This document shows, piece by piece, positions 7,170 to 15,403 of a DNA stretch of 21,243 nucleotides. The notes below the pieces were generated by a model. It was not told the origin of the DNA. It did no database searches and was given only the letters and a program-made list of their open reading frames with translations. Position numbers and translations under genes: made by a program. The stretch is from JBDZUZ01 sp040255445 (GTDB lineage: Bacteria; Planctomycetota; Phycisphaerae; Phycisphaerales; UBA1924). The stretch spans positions 1 through 21,243 of the forward strand of contig JBDZUZ010000057.1 of the NCBI GenBank assembly GCA_040255445.1, read 5' to 3'. Numbering within the stretch: the stretch's first letter is position 1; each line of letters starts with the position of its first letter.

Positions 7170-7385
7170 ACCTCACACGGCCGCTCTGCACCCCGCACAA
7201 CCTTGTTCCAAAGCCGCAGACGCGACCAGCACTTGCACGAGTCTGACTCGGTGTTTGCTTCGGCTCCCGGCGCGTTCGCGCTCAGGTTGCGCGAAAGCCC
7301 GACCGTGTGACTGGCGGATGAGCCAGACCACCGCTACCTTCGCCACGCGGGAAAAGGAATCGGATCTGTTCGAGAGGAGAACCCG

Positions 7386-8033
7386 ATGCGTGGGCTGATG
7401 ATGGGTGTGGTGGTCGCGGCGGCCGCGGGCGTTTCGTCGGCGGACACGATCGCGTACTGGAACTTCAACGACTCGGCGAACCGACTTGGCGTGAGCACCG
7501 GGTCTGGCACGCTGACGACCAACTTTGTCGCTGCGAACGTGCAGTACTTCGGCGGATCGACGAGCAACGCGCAGGGCGGTGATATCGCCGGCCAGGCGCT
7601 CTCACTCCAGAACGGGACGGGCGGCGCCAACAACGGCCGCAACGCCACCTTCCAGATCTCCACGAGCAACTTCGAGAACCTGGTGATGACGTTCGTGACG
7701 CAGCGGACGGATACCGGCTTCAACAGCAATCAGATCGCATACTCCACCGACGGCGCCACCTTCACCAACTTCGGCTCCGCTTACACACCGGCGAGCACCT
7801 TCGCGCTCCAGACCTTCGACTTCTCGTCGATCAGCGCACTGGACAACGCCGCGAGCGTGTTCGTCCGCATCACCTTCAACGGCGGCACCACGAACTCGAG
7901 CGCCGGCAACAACCGCATCGACAACGTCGTCTTCACCGCAGACCCGATCGTGATCCCGCTCCCGCCCGCCGCGTTCGCCGGTATCGCGGGCCTGGGCCTC
8001 GCCGGGATCGCATCGCGTATCCGCCGCCGCTGA
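7386..8033 (+). CDS. Secreted protein with PEP-CTERM-like sorting tail
   Basis: A 215-residue exported protein. A signal peptide (about 1-19, MRGLMMGVVVAAAAGVSSA, cleavage before DT) is followed by a region of about 165 residues rich in Asn, Ser, Thr and Phe. It begins DTIAYWNFND, a strand commonly seen at the start of lectin-like or discoidin-like jelly-roll domains in planctomycete surface proteins. The C-terminus has IPLPPAAFAGIAGLGLAGIASRIRRR: a Pro-rich motif, a hydrophobic helix and an Arg cluster. This is the layout of a PEP-CTERM/exosortase signal in its VPLPPA-type variant. The predicted fate is export, processing by an exosortase-like enzyme (not in this window) and surface or matrix attachment. 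AGGAGA five bases before the ATG fixes the start, and a terminator follows. Ligand and role are unknown. Confidence 0.82.
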   Translation: MRGLMMGVVVAAAAGVSSADTIAYWNFNDSANRLGVSTGSGTLTTNFVAANVQYFGGSTSNAQGGDIAGQALSLQNGTGGANNGRNATFQISTSNFENLVMTFVTQRTDTGFNSNQIAYSTDGATFTNFGSAYTPASTFALQTFDFSSISALDNAASVFVRITFNGGTTNSSAGNNRIDNVVFTADPIVIPLPPAAFAGIAGLGLAGIASRIRRR

Positions 8034-8063
8034 TCGCCGCGGAACACGCAACTGAATGAAGAG

Positions 8064-8090
8064 AGCCCCGGCCAATCGGCCGGGGCTTTT
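8064..8090 (+). terminator. Rho-independent terminator of the PEP-CTERM gene
   Basis: A perfect 10-bp stem (AGCCCCGGCC / GGCCGGGGCT) with loop AATC is followed by TTTT, 30 bases after the stop. Confidence 0.93.
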
Positions 8091-8125
8091 CGTTCGGGCT
8101 CTTTATGTCAGCGACTCGCGGCGTG

Positions 8126-8157
8126 CCACAGGCTCGTGGCTCTGCACGAGCCTGTGG
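8126..8157. repeat. Perfect 13-bp inverted repeat between convergent genes
   Basis: CCACAGGCTCGTG (8126-8138) and CACGAGCCTGTGG (8145-8157) are exact inverted copies around GCTCTG. There is no T-run on either side, so it is not a classical terminator. A partial copy, CCACAGGCTGG, recurs at about 8199-8209. The layout suggests a REP-like interspersed palindrome or a 3'-end hairpin shared by the convergent transcripts. Confidence 0.8.
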
Positions 8158-8258
8158 ATTGGGCTCAGCAACCACGGCACCCTCGGCTCCGGCAGATCCC
8201 CACAGGCTGGCTCAAAGCAGCCGGCCTGTCGCACGGCCGATGGCACTTACGCGGTCGC

Positions 8259-10025
8259 TCACTCCGGCAGCTTCGCCAGCTCATCGTTCACCCGGTCCGC
8301 GATCCGCTTGATCGCATCCGGACCGAACTCAAACTTCAGCCCCGCCGCGGCGAAGAGTTCCGGCAGCGGCTTGCTGCCGCCCAGGCGCAGGCCGGCGAGG
8401 TACGCCTCGACCGCGCTCCTCTCGCCCTTTTCGAGCGAGTGCAGCCAGAGCTGCAGCGCGCCCAGCTGCGCGATGCCGTACTCGATGTAGTAGAAAGCGT
8501 GGTGGAAGAGGTGCCCCTGCCGCTGCCAGATGTGCGGCCGGTACTGCTCCAACCCGTCCCACGAGGCGCTGGTGCCGAACCGCGCATCGAGCGCGAGCCA
8601 GGCCTGGCGCCGCTCATCGGGCGTGTGCATCGGGTGCGTGTAGATCCAGTGCTGGAACGCATCGATCGTCGCGATCCAGGGCAGCAGCATCACGCTGTGC
8701 TTGAGCTGCTCGCGCTTGGCGCGGGCGAAGTCCTCTTCATTCTCGTAGAACAAATCATTCGCGCCACCCCAATGATTCATCGTGAGCAGCTCCATCGACA
8801 TGCTCGCCACTTCAGCGAACTCGATCGGGCTGTGGCGGTAGGCCAGCAGCGGCTCATCGATGCACAGCATCGAGTGGAACGCGTGCCCGGCCTCGTGCAC
8901 CATCGTCTCGACATCGCGCTGCAGGCCCGCGGCGTTCATGAAGATGAACGGCTTGCGTGCCCGGTCGCGCATGTACTGATAGCCGCCCGGCGCCTTGCCC
9001 TTGCGGCTGTCGAGGTCCAGGCACGCGCCGTTGCGCGCGCCCATCGTGTTCGCCCCGTCGCCCAGCGTCGCGAGCATCTGGCCCAGCCGCGGATCGAGCC
9101 GGCTGCAGGCGTTCACCGCCTTGGTCATCAGCTGCGTGCCGCCCTCGAAGGGCCGCAGCGGGCCGCGCCCCTTCACATCGACCGACAGGTCCCACGGACG
9201 CAGCTTGTCGACGCCGAGGAGTTTCGCGCGGTCGGCCTCGACCGAACGCATCAAGGGAACGATCGCCACCTCGACACCCTTGTGGAACTCCTCGCACTCC
9301 TTCACGCCGTAGTCGAAGCGGTGCTTCTCCTTGAACGCGTAGCCGACGAAGTCCTTGAACCCCGCGTTCTTCGCCATTCTGTCGCGGATCTTGATCTGCT
9401 GGTTGAAGATCTCGTCGATCTTCTCGCGGTCCTGCATGCGCCGCTCGATCACCGTCTTCCACGCCTTCTCGCGCACCGCGCGGTCGGTCATCTCCTGGTA
9501 CCGCGCCATCTGCGGCATCGTCCGCTCCTGGCCGTCGAACTCAACGGTCATCATGCCGACGATGTGGTCGTACTTCTGCGTGAGCTTGTCCAACTCGGTC
9601 TGCAGCGGCACGTTCTCTTCGCGGAAGAGCTCGACCTCGGCCTTCACCGCCCGGTCGTACACGCCGTACCGCGCCTTGGAGAGCGGGAACTGCGCCGCCA
9701 TCTCGACATACCGCTTGTCGAGACCGAAGAACGCGGGCGTGAGCTTCGGCGCGACTTCCTCGACATACCGCTCGTAGGCCTTGGCGGCCTCGGCGTTGTC
9801 GGTGTTGCAGGTCATCGTGATGTACAGGTTCGCGCGGGCCTCGCTGCACGCGGCCTCGAGCTCGCCGCGGTCGATCACCCACCGCTCCAGCTCCGCAGCG
9901 CCGGCGACGGGCCGCTCGAGGAGCTGCTTGAAGTACGGCTCGACGGCGGCGAACCGCGTAGCGTCGACATCCGCGGGAAGAAAAGCCTGCTGCGTGCCGC
10001 CGTGGCGGGTGGTTGTCGTGGACAT
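8259..10025 (-). CDS. M3-family oligoendopeptidase (zinc metallopeptidase)
   Basis: A 588-residue cytosolic peptidase expected to cut short peptides. The zinc site is HEAGH (His377, Glu378, His381), with Glu405 in EFAEVASMSMELL as the probable third ligand. FHSML follows the site as in M3 enzymes. The N-terminal half is a long helical region, and the C-terminal half has FHHAFYYIEYGIAQLGALQLW, a typical M3B stretch. The length matches the M3B oligoendopeptidases; it looks closer to the branch distinct from classical PepF, so no symbol is given. There is no signal peptide. GGAG six bases before the ATG supports the start. The gene is insulated by the terminator at 10155-10191, so it has its own promoter within 10026-10155; TATCAT on the minus strand (10134-10129) is a weak -10 candidate. 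Confidence 0.95.
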   Translation of the reverse strand: MSTTTTRHGGTQQAFLPADVDATRFAAVEPYFKQLLERPVAGAAELERWVIDRGELEAACSEARANLYITMTCNTDNAEAAKAYERYVEEVAPKLTPAFFGLDKRYVEMAAQFPLSKARYGVYDRAVKAEVELFREENVPLQTELDKLTQKYDHIVGMMTVEFDGQERTMPQMARYQEMTDRAVREKAWKTVIERRMQDREKIDEIFNQQIKIRDRMAKNAGFKDFVGYAFKEKHRFDYGVKECEEFHKGVEVAIVPLMRSVEADRAKLLGVDKLRPWDLSVDVKGRGPLRPFEGGTQLMTKAVNACSRLDPRLGQMLATLGDGANTMGARNGACLDLDSRKGKAPGGYQYMRDRARKPFIFMNAAGLQRDVETMVHEAGHAFHSMLCIDEPLLAYRHSPIEFAEVASMSMELLTMNHWGGANDLFYENEEDFARAKREQLKHSVMLLPWIATIDAFQHWIYTHPMHTPDERRQAWLALDARFGTSASWDGLEQYRPHIWQRQGHLFHHAFYYIEYGIAQLGALQLWLHSLEKGERSAVEAYLAGLRLGGSKPLPELFAAAGLKFEFGPDAIKRIADRVNDELAKLPE

Positions 10026-10154
10026 GGGGGCTCCGCGCTGTTGGGTCTTCGATCAGGAATGCGGCGCGAAAGCGCCTCAAGAACCGCGTGCAGAGAACGC
10101 ACTTCCCCGTGAACGACCGGGGCCGGGCATGATAGACCGCGGCGGCGGGTCCGC

Positions 10155-10191
10155 AGGAAAAACAAGGGGCCCGGCGCTCGCGCCGGGCCCC
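10155..10191 (-). terminator. Rho-independent terminator after the ClpP-like pair
   Basis: A perfect 12-bp GC stem (10166-10177 with 10180-10191) has a two-base loop. On the minus strand it is followed by TTGTTTTTCC. It ends the transcript of the gene at 10232-11530. Confidence 0.93.
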
Positions 10192-10231
10192 TGTTCTCAG
10201 ACTTTCCTGGTCCAACGTACCCGCCGCGGCA

Positions 10232-11530
10232 TCACCGCATCAGGTCACGCAGGAACTGCTCCTGATCTTCGATCCACTCGTCGAAATCCTCGCGTGTGGG
10301 CATGTTGAAGGTGAAGTACAGGAACGCCGGGTTGTTGCGAGTCATCGAAACGATTCGGGAAAGACTCGCGCGTGCGCGATTCACGAAAGCGCCCCGCTGA
10401 TCACGCGGAACCTGCGTTGCCGCGGCGACCTGCTGCTGGTAGTTGGTGATGTACTCACCAAGACGACGCTCGTCTTCCGCGGTCTTCTGGCGGTACTGCT
10501 GCGTCCATCGCTCCGCCTTTGTCACCGGCCAGAGAACTCCCGGCTCGTCCTTGCCGATCCAGTCGATCTCTTTATAACCCATCGCCTTGGTCAGCTCGGG
10601 AAGCGTCGCAGCGGTGCCACGCGAGAATCGGATCTTCTCGGCCGTCACTGCGTTGAGCGTCAGGATCTTGCCCTTCCGATTCACAAGGATGTCGCCGGAC
10701 TCCTCATCCTGGTAGTAGTCGACGCGGCCGTCCGGCGTCACAGTCACAGAGAGCGGGTCATCGATCTGCATGGAGCGCATCAGCCTGTAGTCGTACCCGG
10801 AGAGCGCCGAGACCTTCTCCATCTGGTGCAGGCGTTCCTCAAGACTCCGTCCCTTCGATGCGATGTAGGACGCACCCATGAACTCGGTGCACGCGCCATA
10901 GTTGCCCTGCGGGGTGAAGTAGATTTCCTCCAGGATGTGCGACGTCATCGCCGCGGCGGAGATCGCCGAGTCGATCCACCCCACGGTGTGGAACCGTGGC
11001 TTGTAGTTGAAGTGAATCTCATCGAGAAGCTTCTGGACCTCGAGCGTGTACCCACCGCCCGACTTGACCCGGAGCACGACGATCCGCTCGCCCTCGCTGC
11101 CCAACTCCTCCTCGAGCATCGGGCGCGCCTGCTGGAGCGCATACGCGGTCATGTACTGACCCACCATCTCTTCCATGGTGAGGACAGCGCCGCGCGGAAC
11201 GCCGGGCCGAGCCGGCTTCGCGGCCTGCTCGTCTACTTTCTGAACCGGCTCGGTGTTCGCGGCGGCGCTCTCAGCGCCGCGCTCGACCGAAACGATCTCG
11301 CTGGGCGTGAACATCGTCTCCTGCTCGAGGCCGCCTAGCTTGTACTTCAGCCAGATATACCCGTCGACCTCACGGATGATCTCGCCTTCCAGCGTCCGAC
11401 CATCCTTCAGCTTCAGGACATCCGCCGCACTCGCCGTGTCCGCAAGCCCGCCGACGACCGCGAGGACCAAGCACGCCGCCAGCACGCGCAAGCCACGGAC
11501 CGCCGGATTCTTCGTCTTTGTTGTGAACAT
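10232..11530 (-). CDS. Exported NfeD/ClpP-like protein with N-terminal beta module (paralogue B)
   Basis: A 432-residue exported protein. The signal peptide is about 1-36 (cleavage after TASA). A short module (37-86) starts DVLKLKDGRTLEGEII and resembles a small SH3/Sm-like barrel. A Pro/Ala linker precedes a ClpP/crotonase-fold domain (about 115-330) of the NfeD serine-protease type: a strand IVVLRVKSGGGY, then DSAISAAAMTSHILEEIYFTPQGNYGA, and later ILTLNAVTAEKIRFSRGT, the counterpart of the NfeD LTLTAxEAxxxGLADG segment. By hand alignment Ser191 sits at the catalytic serine position; Lys226 is a candidate general base. A helical C-terminal tail ends at PTREDFDEWIEDQEQFLRDLMR. The ATG at 11530 has GAGAGG upstream; an earlier in-frame ATG at 11578 is less likely. 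It follows paralogue A by 49 bases. No NfeD membrane or OB domain is attached. Confidence 0.8.
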   Translation of the reverse strand: MFTTKTKNPAVRGLRVLAACLVLAVVGGLADTASAADVLKLKDGRTLEGEIIREVDGYIWLKYKLGGLEQETMFTPSEIVSVERGAESAAANTEPVQKVDEQAAKPARPGVPRGAVLTMEEMVGQYMTAYALQQARPMLEEELGSEGERIVVLRVKSGGGYTLEVQKLLDEIHFNYKPRFHTVGWIDSAISAAAMTSHILEEIYFTPQGNYGACTEFMGASYIASKGRSLEERLHQMEKVSALSGYDYRLMRSMQIDDPLSVTVTPDGRVDYYQDEESGDILVNRKGKILTLNAVTAEKIRFSRGTAATLPELTKAMGYKEIDWIGKDEPGVLWPVTKAERWTQQYRQKTAEDERRLGEYITNYQQQVAAATQVPRDQRGAFVNRARASLSRIVSMTRNNPAFLYFTFNMPTREDFDEWIEDQEQFLRDLMR

Positions 11531-11579
11531 TTCGTACCTCTCAGGATGCTTTCTCTTCGAGAACATCACACTGATCAAA

Positions 11580-13022
11580 TCACTTCCGGTCCTTCAACTG
11601 CTCCAGCTTGATCGTCTCCCGCATGATGTTCAGATCCTCTTCCGACGGGATCCCATACCCGTACAGGAAGTACGGATCCAGCCCCTCGCCCCAGCGGCGA
11701 AGGAGGCCGATCATCTGCTCGATGATCCGTAGCCGCTGACCGCGTGCCTTCGTCCGCTCCGAGAAGTCGCCCGGGGGCATCACGCGAACCTCGGCGAAAT
11801 CCTCAAGGAGCCGTCGAAGCTGCCGCTGCGCGTTCTCCAGACCCCGCGACCAGTCCGACAGGATCCGCTCGGAGCGATTGCTGACGTCCTTACCCACCCG
11901 GTCCAGATTCAGCTCCCGAAGCAGCTGCTCTCGCGTGTCGATCGTCCCCTTCGAGAAGTTGATCAAACGTGCGGTTCTCGCGTTGAGCGTCAGCACATCG
12001 TTCGTCTCTCCACGCACCCGCTGCTCTACCGTGTCGAAGTTCTCGCCTCTGCCATCGTCAGTGAGCAGTTCATCGCCCGCGGTCCGCGGCATCCCCTCGT
12101 AGAGAACCGGCTCGCCATTCTCGAACGTGACGCTCAGCGTGTAGGGAATCAGAGCCAGAGCATCAACGAGGCGGGGATCATGCCCACCCGCGATCGCCCA
12201 ACCCTGCGCGTGACCGAGCCGTGCGGACATCAGCTTCTCATGCACGACTTTGTCGCCCTGCGCCCGCGCGAACATCAGCGACAGATCGCCCAAGCCGCCC
12301 ATTCTGGCGTTGCTCGAAAAGTAGATGTCCTTGACCACCAGCGGCATCAGCGCTGCGCCGCCCATCGCCTGCTTCACCCAGACGACGATCTTCGGCGGAT
12401 TCTCCCAATCCCGCGGCACCTCCTCGACGATGATCGGGACAATGTCCTCAGCGCGGAAAATCTGATTGAAGTTTGCCGTGTCGTCCGGGAGCTCCTCGCC
12501 CATCTCGTCCTTCCACGAGGCGTCGAGCTCGATGATGATCACTTCGGCCTTCTGTTCCTTCGCATCCTTGATCGCCTGACGGATCGGCGTCTGAGAGATA
12601 TCGGTTCCAAACCCGCCATTCAGCGTGATCCAGTAATACGGCCGCCGCTGGATCCCATCGTCATCCGGCGGAGCGGTCCGCGGACTGTTCTTCGCCGCCG
12701 GCGCTGCTGCGGGCTTCGCCTCTCCAGCCGGCGCATCCTTCGCCCGCTTGATCTCCAGAATGTTCGCCTTCTGGTACTCGGTCTCGAACTCGAGCCCGTG
12801 CGACTTCCCCTTGAAACGGATGCTCGACGCCGTCTCCGACACGATCTTGCCGTACATCACCGTGCCGTTGGCGAAGATCAGCATGTCCTGACCCGGCTCG
12901 GCCTGTGTCTGGCCCTGAGCCAGCACGGGAACGCCGTTCACCAGGCCAACCCCGCCGACGGCGATCAGCAGACCCGCCGCCGCGGCCCGTCCGAACTTCT
13001 TCAACCCGTTCCACTGCATCAT
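11580..13022 (-). CDS. Exported NfeD/ClpP-like protein, probably catalytically dead (paralogue A)
   Basis: A 480-residue exported protein with the same architecture as the next gene. It has a signal peptide (about 1-35), the beta module DMLIFANGTVMYGKIV...GLEFETEY (47-93), an Ala/Pro linker (95-125) and a ClpP/NfeD-like domain (about 128-390) with VIIIELDASW. It ends in a long helical tail. Shared landmarks with paralogue B are the GLE-x-ET motif, LTLNAxTAxxIxFSxGT and the C-terminal FLYxxxxxPxxED block. Where B has Ser191, this protein has Gly221 in MGGAALMPLVVKDIYF, so proteolysis looks lost. It could be a structural or substrate-binding partner of B. The ATG at 13022 is eight bases after GAGG; ATGs at 13028 and 13019 are alternatives. 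It is the first gene of the pair; the 254 bases upstream hold a 12-bp palindrome CCTTCGCGAAGG at 13104-13115. Confidence 0.78.
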   Translation of the reverse strand: MMQWNGLKKFGRAAAAGLLIAVGGVGLVNGVPVLAQGQTQAEPGQDMLIFANGTVMYGKIVSETASSIRFKGKSHGLEFETEYQKANILEIKRAKDAPAGEAKPAAAPAAKNSPRTAPPDDDGIQRRPYYWITLNGGFGTDISQTPIRQAIKDAKEQKAEVIIIELDASWKDEMGEELPDDTANFNQIFRAEDIVPIIVEEVPRDWENPPKIVVWVKQAMGGAALMPLVVKDIYFSSNARMGGLGDLSLMFARAQGDKVVHEKLMSARLGHAQGWAIAGGHDPRLVDALALIPYTLSVTFENGEPVLYEGMPRTAGDELLTDDGRGENFDTVEQRVRGETNDVLTLNARTARLINFSKGTIDTREQLLRELNLDRVGKDVSNRSERILSDWSRGLENAQRQLRRLLEDFAEVRVMPPGDFSERTKARGQRLRIIEQMIGLLRRWGEGLDPYFLYGYGIPSEEDLNIMRETIKLEQLKDRK

Positions 13023-13276
13023 GATCATGTCCTCGTCTGTGAGACTGCCCGACTGCTGCCGTCGGAGCGGCTGTCCCCGCCCCCGCTCGATCGCGAGGGC
13101 CACCCTTCGCGAAGGAGAGCCATCCCGTGGGGAAGTCGCCTCTTGTCTGACTCGCCCGGGGGATCCACGTTCCGCCGGGAACTCTACTTTTCGATCGCCT
13201 CCCCGGAGAACCCCGGGGCCGGCACAACACCCCGCATAGCGTATCCGAAACGGGCAACGAGGTGCCCGCCAACCGT

Positions 13277-14581
13277 CTAGACGCCCCGCCCCGCCGCCAG
13301 TTCCCGCGCGGCCTCAAAACTCGCCACCCGCCCCTCCAGCTGCGCATCGTACACCCGGTCAAGGATTTCCTTGAACACCGGCCCCGGCTTCATCCCCATC
13401 CCGATCAGGTCGTTCCCCGTCAGGAGCGGCGCCGGCGCCAGCCCGACCCCGTCCGCCGCCAATTCCACTATGTCCCGCGCCACCGCCGCCCCGCGGCCCG
13501 CGTCCCGGGCCGTCGCCACCGCGAGCCCCGCGTCGAAACACGCCGATGCCGCGGCCCGCTTGCGCGCTGCGACCCCGAGCCCCGCCCAGATCGTCTCCAC
13601 AACTTCAACCGCCGCCAGCGCCCGCCGCAGGTCCTGCGTCTCCTCATTGCTCAGACACAACGCCCGCCGCCACCGGTCCGCGATCGCATCGGCATCACCC
13701 GGCCGACCGCCCAGATCCAACGCCCACGCCGCCATCGCCGCGGCGAGCGGCGCATCCGCCGGCAGCCCCGCCAGCGCCGCGGCCCCGGGCTGCAGATCCT
13801 CCGCCCCAAGCAGCACCGAAGCCTCGAGCCCAAGCCGATGGATCGTCGCCGCCGCGGCCGCCCGGGTCGGGTGCAGCAACATCCGCCGGACCTCATCGCC
13901 GATCCGCTCGCGGCTCACACCCCTCAGGTCCGCCGCGTGCCGCGTGATCGCCGCGGCGGTCGCCGCCTCGATCTCAAACCCGAGCTTCGCCGAGAGCCGC
14001 ACCGCGCGAAGGGCGCGGAGATGGTCTTCCTGGAGCCGCTGATCGGCGTCCCCCACCGCCCGGATCACCCGCCGCTCCAGATCCGCCAGCCCGCCGACCA
14101 GGTCGATCACCCGCCGCGGCCCAGGGTGCGTTCCGCGCGCCACATCGACGGCCGTGGCCGGAAGATGATCAGCCGAAGCCGGACCCGTAGCCGCGGCCAA
14201 CGGATCCAGAAAGAGCGCATTGACCGTGAAATCCCGCCGCGCAGCATCCTCCCGCGGCGAGCTGAACGTCACGCGGTCCGGCCGCCGCGCATCGCTGTAA
14301 TCACCGTCCGACCGGAACGTCGCGACCTCGATCACTTCCTTGCCGATCGCCACGATGATCACGCCGAAGCACTTGCCCACGGCGTTGGAGTGCCGGAAGA
14401 GCGACTGCACCCGCTCCGGCCGCGCATCGGTCGCGACGTCGTAATCGGTCGGCTCCAGCCCCAGGAGCTCATCGCGCACGCAGCCACCCGCGAAGAACGC
14501 GGTATGCCCCGCTTCGCGCAGCGTGCGAACGATCTGAGTCGCGGCGTCCCGAGCGGCCGCCGCGGACTGGGCCTTGGCCAT
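13277..14581 (-). CDS. CCA tRNA nucleotidyltransferase / poly(A) polymerase family
   Basis: A 434-residue class II nucleotidyltransferase that adds CCA to tRNA 3' ends or tails RNA. The head domain has AGGCVRDELLG (31-41) and the catalytic carboxylates Asp46 and Asp48 in PTDYDVAT, with Glu85 in EVIEVATFR. ARRDFTVNALFLDP (114-127), the VGGLADLERRVIRAVGDADQ segment and EDHLRALRAVRLSAKLGF follow. The rest is a helical neck and body domain. Between FLDPLAA and VIDLVGG there is an insertion of about 25 residues (roughly 130-157) where most relatives have a short turn. Sequence alone does not separate CCA-adding from A-adding or poly(A) activity; the length fits a bacterial CCA- or A-adding enzyme without an HD domain. 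No Shine-Dalgarno precedes the ATG. The gene diverges from the UPF0175 gene, with 53 bases between the starts. Confidence 0.9.
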   Translation of the reverse strand: MAKAQSAAAARDAATQIVRTLREAGHTAFFAGGCVRDELLGLEPTDYDVATDARPERVQSLFRHSNAVGKCFGVIIVAIGKEVIEVATFRSDGDYSDARRPDRVTFSSPREDAARRDFTVNALFLDPLAAATGPASADHLPATAVDVARGTHPGPRRVIDLVGGLADLERRVIRAVGDADQRLQEDHLRALRAVRLSAKLGFEIEAATAAAITRHAADLRGVSRERIGDEVRRMLLHPTRAAAAATIHRLGLEASVLLGAEDLQPGAAALAGLPADAPLAAAMAAWALDLGGRPGDADAIADRWRRALCLSNEETQDLRRALAAVEVVETIWAGLGVAARKRAAASACFDAGLAVATARDAGRGAAVARDIVELAADGVGLAPAPLLTGNDLIGMGMKPGPVFKEILDRVYDAQLEGRVASFEAARELAAGRGV

Positions 14582-14634
14582 GGGGGGATGGTATCGGACG
14601 ACACCGATGCGTTGCGCAATACGATCGTTCGGTC

Positions 14635-14922
14635 ATGAGGTTGGAACTCGACATCCCCGATGACAGCGAGAGGCTGCTCCGCGATGCCTGGGGACCCGAT
14701 CTCGACCGCGCTGCGCTCGAGGCTCTGGTGATCGAGGGATACCGCTCGGGGCGGCTCACTCTGATGCAGGTCGGCCAGCTGATTGGCGTAGACAACCGGT
14801 GGGCCGCCAACCAGTGGCTCGCCGATCGAAAAGTCTGGCTCGATTACACACCCGAGGATCTCGAACGGGACCGGGCGGCACTCGACCTTCTGACGAGGCG
14901 GCCCCGCGCGGACGAGCCGTGA
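14635..14922 (+). CDS. UPF0175-family antitoxin-like protein (orphan)
   Basis: A 95-residue small protein matching the UPF0175 pattern: ALEALVIEGYRSGRLTLMQVGQLIGVDNRWAANQWL, a predicted helix-turn-helix (about 28-62), then LDYTPEDLERDRAALDLL near the C-terminus. Members often act as the antitoxin beside a PIN-type DUF3368 toxin. No toxin gene is present on either side: the next gene is the convergent AhpD-like gene 25 bases downstream, and the CCA enzyme lies upstream. It may therefore be an orphan antitoxin or a free regulator. TACGAT six bases before the ATG (14623-14628) and no Shine-Dalgarno suggest a leaderless mRNA, although no good -35 is visible. Confidence 0.82.
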   Translation: MRLELDIPDDSERLLRDAWGPDLDRAALEALVIEGYRSGRLTLMQVGQLIGVDNRWAANQWLADRKVWLDYTPEDLERDRAALDLLTRRPRADEP

Positions 14923-14947
14923 CTGACTACGCGCTGTGAGCCTCGCA

Positions 14948-15403
14948 TCAGTGCGATGGACACGCCGGCGCCGCCGCATCACCCCGCGTCCGGCACGCAT
15001 CCAGAAACTCCACACCCCGCCGCAAATGCGGGATCACGATCGACCCGCCCACGATCAGCGCGATGTCGAAGGTCTCCCACAACTCCTCATCCGTCGCGCC
15101 GGCATTCACGCACTGATCGATGTGGTACGCGATGCAGTCATCGCACCGCAGCACCATGCTCGCGACCAGGCCGAGCAGCTCCTTGGTCTTCGCATCCAGC
15201 GCGCCCGCCTCGTATCCCTGACCATCGAGCCGGAAGAAGCGCTTCGTCACCAGCGTGCCGCCCGTCGCCGTCGACCCATCCGGCCGCGCAGCGCCCACGC
15301 CCGCGCGGGCCGCATCGTCGCCCAGGATCCGGCAATTCATCTTCGCGCGATAGGCCTGGAACTGTGCGTACCGATCGCCCGCGGCGGGGGTGCTGTTGCT
15401 CAT
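14948..15403 (-). CDS. AhpD-like carboxymuconolactone decarboxylase-family protein
   Basis: A 151-residue protein of the CMD/AhpD fold. The redox motif is RCDDCIAYHI with Cys87, Cys90 and His94, the CxxC-x3-H spacing of AhpD, which reduces peroxiredoxins. Around it are the family helices KTKELLGLVASMVLRC and AGATDEELWETFDIALIVGGSIVIPHLRRGVEFL. An N-terminal 50 residues (with KMNCRILG) add another Cys and are longer than in minimal AhpD domains. The ATG at 15403 overlaps the stop of the acyltransferase gene in an ATGA, so translation is probably coupled. The substrate is unknown; a thiol-peroxidase or disulfide role fits the CxxC. Confidence 0.9.
   Translation of the reverse strand: MSNSTPAAGDRYAQFQAYRAKMNCRILGDDAARAGVGAARPDGSTATGGTLVTKRFFRLDGQGYEAGALDAKTKELLGLVASMVLRCDDCIAYHIDQCVNAGATDEELWETFDIALIVGGSIVIPHLRRGVEFLDACRTRGDAAAPACPSH

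Noticed and set aside
7170..7385. Possible RNA gene in the gap before the PEP-CTERM gene
   Set aside because: Short complementary segments such as CTGGC/GCCAG exist but no cloverleaf or known RNA fold could be drawn.
8136..10112. 658-codon plus-strand open frame
   Set aside because: It is antisense to the M3 peptidase, which has a full zinc site; the frame shows only repetitive His/Leu/Arg/Val composition.
13251..13268. Inverted repeat CGGGCA / TGCCCG after the CCA-type gene
   Set aside because: The stem is only six base pairs with three T's after it on the minus strand, too weak to call a terminator.
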